Source: Klebsiella pneumoniae (GTDB lineage Bacteria; Pseudomonadota; Gammaproteobacteria; Eutrophobiales; Eutrophobiaceae). Taken from it: 64,000 nt of DNA. Position numbers and translations under genes: made by a program. Positions 28,601-37,400 of this stretch are shown here, in pieces. The stretch spans positions 62,001 through 126,000 of the forward strand of contig CAMDWI010000008.1 in assembly GCA_945878555.1 (NCBI GenBank), written 5' to 3'. A model generated the notes under the pieces. That model made no database searches, was not told where the DNA came from, and was given only the letters and a program-made list of their open reading frames with translations. Every line of letters begins with the position of its first letter. The stretch's first letter is position 1.

Positions 28601-29833
28601 TCAATTTTCCGAAGTATTACATGGGTTGAGAAGTTGCAGGACGTAGCTTGCGATCATCAATTCTTCATCGGTGCGGATAACACGGATTTTTACCCGCCCG
28701 GAGCCTGTGGATATCAACCCGGCATTATTCATGTTGCGCTTGCTATCGACCTCAATACCAAGAAATTCGAGGCCGGCACAAATACGCGATCGAACCAGCG
28801 CCGCGTTTTCGCCGATGCCACCGGTAAACACCAGCGTGTCCAGCCCGCCAAGCACAACGGCAAATGAACCTATCCATTTTTTGGCCTGATAACAGAACAG
28901 GGCGACCGCTTCTGCAGCACGCACGTCATCGTCTTCGTGCGCGAGTAAATCACGCATATCAGAGCTGGTTTCCGATACTCCAAGCAGACCGGAGGCATGA
29001 TTCACCAGATACTGGAGTTGGCCTGCGTTCATCTGTTCAGATGAGGCCAGGTAGGCGAGCAGTCCCGGATCCAGATCACCGGAACGACTACTCATTACCA
29101 GTCCGCCCGCAGGCGTGAATCCCATGCTGGTATCAATACTGAGGCCGTCCCGTACGGCAGTCATACTGGCACCGTTGCCGAGATGTGCGAGTATGACCCG
29201 ACCGCTGGTCGCAGCCGGGTCTCCCAGGCGAACCAGTTCCTTGATCAGATACTCGTAAGACAATCCATGAAAACCGTACCGACGTACTCCGAATGCTTCA
29301 TAGCGGCGCGGGATGGGAAGCAGAGTGGCAACCCGCGGCATGGTCTGATGGAAGGATGTGTCAAAGCAGGCCACCTGGGGCAATGCAGGAAATCTTTGCA
29401 GAACCGCTTCAATAATCTCAATCTGCCGTGGCAGATGCTCCGGGGCGTTTGCGATGATGCTACGTAACTCATCGAGTAATACTGCTGTAATCTGTTCCGG
29501 TTCCGTATGCAACATGCCATGAACCACCCGGTGCCCCACAGCAGTGACGGCAGGGAACTCCGGCCGTTGTTCAAGCCAGTCCAGCAGGTAGCCAACAGCA
29601 GTTGTCTGAAAGTCAGACTGGATATCATTTATGCTCTCGGTCTGGCCGCTCGAACCGGTGAACTCCAGACGCATACCATTCATCCCGACCCGATCAACTT
29701 TTCCTGACAGAAGTCGGCGCAGCGGAGTGGCTTGCGCATACAGCGCGAAACGGATACTGGATGAACCACCGTTCAGGGTGAGCACAGTAGATTGTTCATG
29801 GCAGACGCTTGCTGCCTTTCCAGGTGAGTTCAT
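28601..29833 (-). CDS. ackA: Acetate kinase
   Basis: A 410-residue kinase that makes ATP and acetate from acetyl phosphate. The N-terminal TVLTLNGGSSSIRFALY (residues 16-32) is the phosphate-binding segment, followed by GHRVVHG near 102 and ILAHLGNGASMTAVRDGLSI near 216, all diagnostic of the acetokinase family. The conserved ETSSDMRDLL follows. Its stop codon abuts the phosphoketolase start, so the pair is a functional phosphoketolase-acetate kinase branch, yielding ATP by substrate-level phosphorylation. Confidence 0.96.
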   Translation of the reverse strand: MNSPGKAASVCHEQSTVLTLNGGSSSIRFALYAQATPLRRLLSGKVDRVGMNGMRLEFTGSSGQTESINDIQSDFQTTAVGYLLDWLEQRPEFPAVTAVGHRVVHGMLHTEPEQITAVLLDELRSIIANAPEHLPRQIEIIEAVLQRFPALPQVACFDTSFHQTMPRVATLLPIPRRYEAFGVRRYGFHGLSYEYLIKELVRLGDPAATSGRVILAHLGNGASMTAVRDGLSIDTSMGFTPAGGLVMSSRSGDLDPGLLAYLASSEQMNAGQLQYLVNHASGLLGVSETSSDMRDLLAHEDDDVRAAEAVALFCYQAKKWIGSFAVVLGGLDTLVFTGGIGENAALVRSRICAGLEFLGIEVDSKRNMNNAGLISTGSGRVKIRVIRTDEELMIASYVLQLLNPCNTSEN

Positions 29834-29915
29834 CCCAACATAACCTGCTCTACAGGCTGGATGTTTTCAGGGACTCTTGTCGGCATGTTGTTCGCCCAAC
29901 CATAACCCCTGACTA

Positions 29916-30104
29916 TCAACAACAGACTCCGGACCCGGTCACAGACTTGATCAATCTGGGGTTAGACAGGAGTCCCCCCCGATAAACTTCACAGCAAAAA
30001 TAATATAATTTTCCGTTCCGTTCGGACTGGACAGAAGTGGCTTTTTCCACAGTCTCTCCACATACAGGTTCAATGGATAAGGATTTTGTTTTATTCATGG
30101 CCAT
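29916..30104 (-). CDS. Small YHS-domain-like protein
   Basis: A 62-residue protein starting at the ATG at 30104, with AGGAG just upstream. It has the YHS pattern EPVCGETVEKA (metal-binding Cys), then LYYFCCEV, but the usual second C-x3-F has become Y-x4-L (VYRGGLLSNPRLI), and the codons there include a run of seven G. It could be a degenerate or alternative YHS domain. YHS domains occur with copper-related proteins and bind metals; the role here, between tal and ackA, is unknown. It is short, so confidence is moderate. Confidence 0.5.
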   Translation of the reverse strand: MAMNKTKSLSIEPVCGETVEKATSVQSERNGKLYYFCCEVYRGGLLSNPRLIKSVTGSGVCC

Positions 30105-30323
30105 ACTCCTGTTGTAATAAATGCAATCACCCAAATCAGATCAGGCGGCAAAAAGTCCGGCCATTGATCCGCACCCTGTCGTGTCGAAAAATGCCTGTTG
30201 ATTTGACTCTGGCTGTGGAGGGTGACGCGATTTATAAAACCAGTCTGTTCGAAGTGACACATAACAGACCTGAAACCGGCATACTGAGTTGTTGCCTGAA
30301 TCTGAACGAACTCCATTTAAAGT
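30105..30323. other. Gap between transaldolase and the YHS-like gene
   Basis: 219 bp. A leftward open frame of 73 codons covers most of it but has no ribosome site and no recognisable domain. No hairpin of note. Confidence 0.35.
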
Positions 30324-31448
30324 TCACTCCCGGTCAGCCTTTTGTGTGTGGCTGGTTTCTGGCATGCCCTGGTCTGACAATGCTGAATTTTTATCTGCGA
30401 TCCGTTGCAGCAAGCTTTGCCAGGATTTGACGAAGGCATTTGTGCCTTCCAGTTGCAGTTGCTTCGCGAGTAATGCAATGTTGATACCGATCTGTTCAAA
30501 CTGCTGCAAAATGGACACGGCCTCGCCATCGTCCCTCGCCATCGGAGTATTCAGGATGCCGTGATTTGCAAATGCCAACAGGGTCTGTTCCGGTACCGTG
30601 TTGATGGTACCGGCTGCAACCAATGCTTCCATATACAAGGTAGCAGACGCCGCCGGATCCTTGCTGCCAGTACTGGCCCAGAGCAATCGTTGCGGCAAGG
30701 CTCCTGCATCAGCGAGTCTACGCCAGCGCGGTGTATCCAGCAGTTCGCACCAGGCATGATATACCCGGCTACAGATTGCAATACCGAGTTTATTGTGTAG
30801 CGAAGCGGGAATCTTATCCTTGACAGCAACATCCCACCGGCTGACGAACAGGGAGGCCACCGACCCCACCTTCGGATTGAGACCAGTTTCGAGACGTCGC
30901 TCAATACCCCGCATATAAGCCTGAGCGGCAGCCAGATACTGTTCGCACGAAAACAGCAGGGTAATGTTAATCGGCACCCCGGCATGGATCAGAGATTCGA
31001 TTGCCGGTAAACCTGCTTGTGTGCCGGGAATTTTTATAAACAGGTTCGGTCGGTCGGCCTGCTGATACATCCGTCTGGCCGCCCTGATACTGCCTTCAGT
31101 ATCATTGGCCAGCAGCGGAGAGATTTCCATAGATACCCAGCCATCCAGCTGGTTGCTCGTATCAAACAGGGGACGGAACAGATCAGCGGCACGGCATAAA
31201 TCTTCCAGCGCCAGTTCAATAAACAGTTTTTCACCTGACTTCCCTGCCCTGGACTTCCCGGCAATACCGGCATCGTAAGCATTGCCACTGGCAATTGCCC
31301 CATCAAATATGGTCGGATTTGATGTCAGACCAGTGATGGAATATTGGTTGATATAGTTCTGCAAGGTACCATTGTCCAGCAACTCGCGGGTGATGTTGTC
31401 CAGCCACAGGCGCTGACCCATACTGTGCAGTTTGCCGGTTGGATTCAT
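30324..31448 (-). CDS. tal: Transaldolase
   Basis: A 374-residue transaldolase of the longer TAL subgroup found in many bacteria. It has the strand-1 motif LWLDNI, TSNPTIFDGAI (residues 42-52), and LFIKIPGTQAG with the Schiff-base lysine (K139). The family moves dihydroxyacetone units between fructose 6-phosphate and erythrose 4-phosphate, replenishing pentose phosphates for the phosphoketolase encoded downstream. Its start overlaps the stop of the giant glucan-synthase gene by four bases (ATGA), an unexpected coupling of a carbohydrate-metabolism enzyme to a surface-glucan enzyme. Confidence 0.93.
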   Translation of the reverse strand: MNPTGKLHSMGQRLWLDNITRELLDNGTLQNYINQYSITGLTSNPTIFDGAIASGNAYDAGIAGKSRAGKSGEKLFIELALEDLCRAADLFRPLFDTSNQLDGWVSMEISPLLANDTEGSIRAARRMYQQADRPNLFIKIPGTQAGLPAIESLIHAGVPINITLLFSCEQYLAAAQAYMRGIERRLETGLNPKVGSVASLFVSRWDVAVKDKIPASLHNKLGIAICSRVYHAWCELLDTPRWRRLADAGALPQRLLWASTGSKDPAASATLYMEALVAAGTINTVPEQTLLAFANHGILNTPMARDDGEAVSILQQFEQIGINIALLAKQLQLEGTNAFVKSWQSLLQRIADKNSALSDQGMPETSHTQKADRE

Positions 31449-34400
31449 ATTAGTTCCTCAGAGAGTCTCCTGTTCACATTGTGTTTTGAAACAGGTTCCT
31501 TTGTGGGTCTCTGGTTCATGCTGATTTCGATGTCATGCTCCCGGTGATCATCGACCAATATAATGTCCTGATCGGCAAGCTTGATACCATCAACTGTAAT
31601 CATGCTGTCAGACACTTCCGGATGACGGGTCTGGTTGACAGTAATGCGATACATCGTTTCGCCATAACGGTATTTAATCGAGTAGGTCTTCCAGTCTCCC
31701 GGTATACATGGCGTGATGCTCAGCCTGTCTGCCTTCCGGTTCAGACCCAGCAACGATTCCAGCATCAGACGATATAGCCAGCCCGCCGAACCGGTGTACC
31801 AGGTCCAGCCACCACGGCCGGTATGGGGTGGTACGGCATACACATCTGCTGCCACCACATAAGGTTCTGTCTTGTAAACAGAGAGGGATTCTGAAGTCAG
31901 CGTGTGGTTGACCGGATTTATCATACGCAATAATTCCCAGGCCCGGCGGCTGTCTCCCTGTGCCGCAAAGGCCATGGCTGCCCATATTGCAGCATGTGTG
32001 TATTGCCCGCCGTTTTCGCGCACACCAGGAACATAACCCTTGATGTAACCTGGATTCATTGTCGATTTGTCAAAGGGTGGGTCCAGCAACTGGATCAGTC
32101 CATCTGCGCGACGCACCAGACGCTGGTCTACAGCATCCATAGCCTGCTGCGATCGCCCGGCGTCACCTGCACCGGAGAGTACAGACCAGCTCTGCGAGAT
32201 GGAATCAATTACGCACTCGGAATTTTCTGAAGTTCCCAGCGGTGTGCCATCATCGAACCAGGCGCGGCGATACCAGGCTCCATCCCATGCATGCTCTGCG
32301 AGATTAAGACGTAATTGCGCTGCCTCCTTACGACAACGTTCAACAAAGGCATGATCTTTGTGCAAGCTTGCGATCTCTGCGAACGACATCAATACCTGGT
32401 AGAGGAAAAATCCCAGCCACACGCTTTCTCCCTTGCCATGGATGCCGACCAGATTCATGCCGTCGTTCCAGTCGCCAGATCCCATCAAGGGCAGACCATG
32501 TTCACCAAAGCGCAGCCCGTGCAAAATCGCCAGTCTGCAATGCTGGTAGAGGCTGGCTGTGGCCTCGGAGCGTCCCGGCAGGTCGTAGTAGGACTCCTCC
32601 TCGGCGCCGAGAGCACGACCCTGCAGGAAATGCGACTTTTCTTCCAGTATGCCGACGTCACCGGTACTGAGTACATATCGGCAAGTGACCAATGGGAGCC
32701 ACAGGTAGTCATCGGAGCAGCGTGTGCGCAAACCGCGTCCGGAGGGAGGGTGCCACCAATGCTGCACATCACCTTCCGGATACTGTCGTTCAGCACAGCG
32801 CAATATATGCTCTCGCATCAGACCCGGCTCTGCATGGACCAGTGCCATCACGTCCTGTAGCTGATCACGGAATCCGAAAGCCCCACTGGACTGGTAAAAT
32901 CCGCTGCGTGCCCAGAGTCGGCTGGCCATCGTCTGGTAAACAAGCCAGCCATTGGCCAGCACATTCAGTGCAGGATCAGGCGTTTCAATCTGCACGGCCC
33001 CGAGGGTATGGTTCCAGTATCGCTTTACCTTTTCGAGTGCGGCATGCGCCGCGCCGGGGGTCCGTAAGCGTAGAGCCAGATCGCGGGTTTTTTCGATATT
33101 GATACCTGCACCCAGCCTGAAGATCACCTCCCGTTCTTCACCGTTCGAAAGATTGAAAAAAACCTGTATCGCACCACAGGGATCGAGACCGGCACCGGTC
33201 TTGCCGGATAATCGCAAGCGGGACATTGCTTGCGGATCCTGTAGCGTGGAATTGCGCCCGATAAACTCGGTACGATCACCACTTAACGTGCGCGACAAAT
33301 CGTCGACGTCGAAGAAGGCGACACGACCCTTGAATTCTGTGTTGTATGCATTACGTGCACATAATGCACCACTGGCAGCATCAACCTCGGTCACAACGTG
33401 CATGGCAGTTTTTGAGCGCAGGTCGCCAAGGACCCACTCAATATATCCTGTTGCAGACAGACGTCGACTGCGGCCGGAACCATTACGTACTTTCAACACC
33501 GAGAATTTGACCATCTCCTCAATGTCCACGTAAATCCATAGCTCGGTATATATACCTCCCTCGTTGTGTTCGAACACACTGTATCCAAATCCGTGTCGGC
33601 AGGTGTACGGCATGACACCACGAACTGGTAACGGTGTGGGTGACCAGAAATGCCCGCTATCTTCATCACGCAGGTATATCGCCTCCCCTCCGGTGGCACC
33701 AACCGGGTCATCGCTCCAGGGTGTCAGCCGGAATTCGTGGGCATTTTCGCCCCAGCTGTAGGCGAGACCGCTTTCAGTTATGACTGTCCCGAAATTCGGG
33801 TTGGCGAGTACATTTACCCAGGGCGCGGGTGTTACTTGTGTCTGTGTAGTCGTGATAACGTACTCACGTCCATCGGAGCTGAACCCGCCCAGCTCGTTAC
33901 CGAGCAGTAACACCTGTTGCGAGAACCCGAGTGCCCTGGCAGATTCTGGTCGGTATGGCCGGGTAGGTGTTAACCGAGCGACCCTTTTGGCAGTTGTGCG
34001 GCGACGGTTGACCTGTTCCAGCAAGGTTCCGCGGTTATCGGCGATAATCACCCGGGCGGCCGCCTTGATCAGGATACGGTCTTCATGTGAGATTTGTTCT
34101 GCTGAACGCAGGAATATACCACCTGGCCGGTCTATCGCGTTGGCCTCGGTGCCCGTGGCAATCAGCGCCATGATCTGGTCCTGAAGATATTGCCGATAGC
34201 CAACATGATCTTCATTCCAGATAACCAGATCGACTGCCAGTCCTTTCAGACGCCAGTACGCATGACACCGGATCAATTGTCGCGCCAGATCGATATGGGC
34301 TGGATCGGCGATCTTCAGGAGTACAATCGGCAGGTCCCCCGATATGGCATAACCCCACAGACCGGACTGCCCGCGTCGGTTCTGGATCAGGACACTGACA

Positions 34401-37400
34401 TCGGCACGATGGGCAGCATCGACATACAGCACTGCGCTTGCCAGGCGTCGATAAAGTTGTTCATCGGATTGACTGGCATTGATCTGCCGTAACATAACGC
34501 CTCTGTGCGTAAAGGCAATATCGAATACGCGGTCGGCAAGATGCCGATCCTGGTACTTCCCGACCAGCGTCATACATGCCTCTCGGCTGTCAGCCACGCC
34601 AGACACGACGTCGATGGTCACTGTCTGCCCGGCATCAAGGGTGATTGGACAACGAATGGCAACGATCGGGTCAAGTACTGAGCCGTGACTGCCGGATAAT
34701 GTGCCGGGATTGTTCATCGCCTGGGGCGAAACGATGGTGCGACCTCGTCCGATGAAGCGCATGCGATCAGTTTCGTACGAAATCTCGCCTATGTCTGTCC
34801 CGTTTGTAGCTACCAGGTGAAACATCCAGGGCGTTTGCTCGTTAATCGAGCGTGGTCGCCTGGTACACAGGATTGCGCGACGGGAACCGATTATCTCGGT
34901 CTGCATAAACAGGTTACCGAACGAAGGGTGCAATCTGTCAGCCACGGGCAGGGCGAGTACAACCTCCGCATAACTGGTAATTTCAAGCATTCTCGGTGTG
35001 TTAGAGCGATTGGTAATACGCAACCGGCGCAACTCAATATCATCTTCCGGTGATACTACAATCTCGGTATAGGTTTCAATATCATGATCGCGGCGCCGGA
35101 ATTCCGCACGACCTTCGGTGAACATGGCCTCATAACTGTCTGCTTTTTTCAGCGTAGGTTGATGGGTGGCAGACCAGAACTCACCGCTGGACACATCACG
35201 CAGATAAACAAACGCGCCCCAGTTATCACAGGTACTGTCTTCATGCCAGCGTGAGACGGCAAGGTCCCTCCATCGACTATAACCGCCGCCCGCATTGGTT
35301 ACCATGACATGGTAACGGCTGTTCGATAACAGTTGCACCTCTGGAGTCAGGGTGTCGTAACCGATAGACGCCTGGACCGTTGCCTTTGTGGCATCAGTAA
35401 ATGCATGGCCTTCAGAAAATCGGGTATCACCGATATGGGTTATGGATGTCTTCGGAACCCGTTCCTGTAGCAGCAGCAGGGTTGCCTGGAATATGGGTTC
35501 TGATAAAAACCGCCGCTGCATCGGTTGTTCAAGAACAAGATGCGCCAACGACAGCAGGATCATGCCCTGGTGATGCGCCATAAACGAACGTACGATACAA
35601 CTGGTTTTATCACGCGTCAGACGCGAAGGTGTATAGTCAATCGCTTCGTAGAATCCGAACTGGCCCTCCAGCCCGCTATTGGCAAGTCGCTGCAGATTTG
35701 CACACGCCGCCTCAGGGGCCACCATCAAGGCGAGCGCAGAGGCATACGGTGTGACAACCGAATCTTCTGCCAGGCCACGTTTCAGGCCGAGACCCGGCAC
35801 ACCGAATGCGTGATATTGGTAGTTGAGACTGGTATCGAAGGTGTTGTATCCGGATTCAGAAACGCCCCATGGCAACGACCGCTCTTTGCCATAGGCAATC
35901 TGTCTGGCCACGGCGGCACGGCAGGACTGTTCAAGCAGTGTGCCAACATACGCAGGCATTACCAGCAACGGCATCAGATATTCAAACATGGAGCCGCTCC
36001 ATGATAACAGCACTGGCTCGCCGCCAGCCGTCGTCAGCAACCGGCTTAATGCAAACCAGCTCTCCTGTGGCAGTTGCCCCTGGGCAATTGCCACAAAACT
36101 GCACAGGCGCGCCTCGGAAGCCAGCAGATCATAGAAACTGTTATCCCGCCTGAGCTCATCCACGTTGTAACCAACCGCCAGCAATTGACGTGTCCTGTCA
36201 TACAGGAACTCATATTCTATCGTCGCAAAGCCGGTTACCTGAATTACCAGTTGTTCAAAGGCAGTCATTCGCTCCGCTGCCCGGTCTCCACCCACGCTGA
36301 TCAGACGGCGCAATTCAATCAATTCTTCATGCTGCTCCGCTGATATCGTCCCGGCCATTCGAGCATCAATGGCTGACAGTAAATTAACGGTGTGTTTCGC
36401 CCGTTCACGCAGCGTCGGAATTCCTGCGTAATCCATGTCTGCATAATCCAGGAATTTATCCAGGGCGTTACTGCCCGCAGGCAATACCAGCCACGGTGCG
36501 AGGAATTCCAGGTCGTCGAGTGCCTCCCGACATTGCCGTTCGAACGCTATCGCCCAATCCCAGACTTCTCCGGAGGGATCCACCTCATGTTCTGTGAGCA
36601 TGGTCGCCGCACTATTAACCAGCAATTCGAGAGCTTCCTTTACAGCAGGCAAAGACGCTGGTACCTCTGCACAGATAGTGTCCAGCAGTGCTTGTAACCG
36701 TGTGAAGGCTATCTCCGGCTTGTCAAGCCGGGTGTCTTCAAGAATACCGAGAGTATCGGCAAGTCCTTCAAACAGTCGTTCCGCAACGATTTTCTGATCA
36801 GGCAGGGCGATCAGACCTGCCCGCAGCGTCAGTAAATGGCCGACGAAATTGCCACTGTCAACCGAGGAAATATAACGTGGAGGTAACGGTAACAGGGACT
36901 CGGTGTCGTACCAGTTATAAAAATGTCCTCGATGCCGTTCCAGTGTTGACAGGGTACGGAAGGTATTGGCGCTGCGTGCAAGCAGTGAACCAGCACTGAT
37001 ATAACCAAAGTCGAGAGCAGTCAGGTTTGCCAGCAACATCAAGCCTATATTGGTCGGTGATGTTCGATGTGCAATTACAGGGTCGGGATTGGCCTGATAG
37101 TTGTCAGGAGGAAGCCAGTTATCTTCTGCTACCACAAAGCGTTCATAGAAGGCCCATGTTTTGCGGGCAATCTTGCGCAGGAATGTTTTCTGGACCGGAT
37201 TCAGCCCTGGCTCGCGACGAATCAATGGCCTGCTGATCCACCATGCCAGGGCAGGCGCCAGGAACCAGAGAACCAGAACCGGGGCTGCAGCGACCAGCGC
37301 CTCTGACCTGAACTGTACCAGTCCTGTCGCAACTATCACGGCAATCACCGGAGCACCCCACATCAACGAATATGTGGTAACAAACATATTCCCGGTCTTG

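Noticed and set aside
30095-30316. 73-codon leftward open frame between tal and the YHS-like gene
   Set aside because: No ribosome site and no recognisable domain; overlaps the YHS-like gene start.
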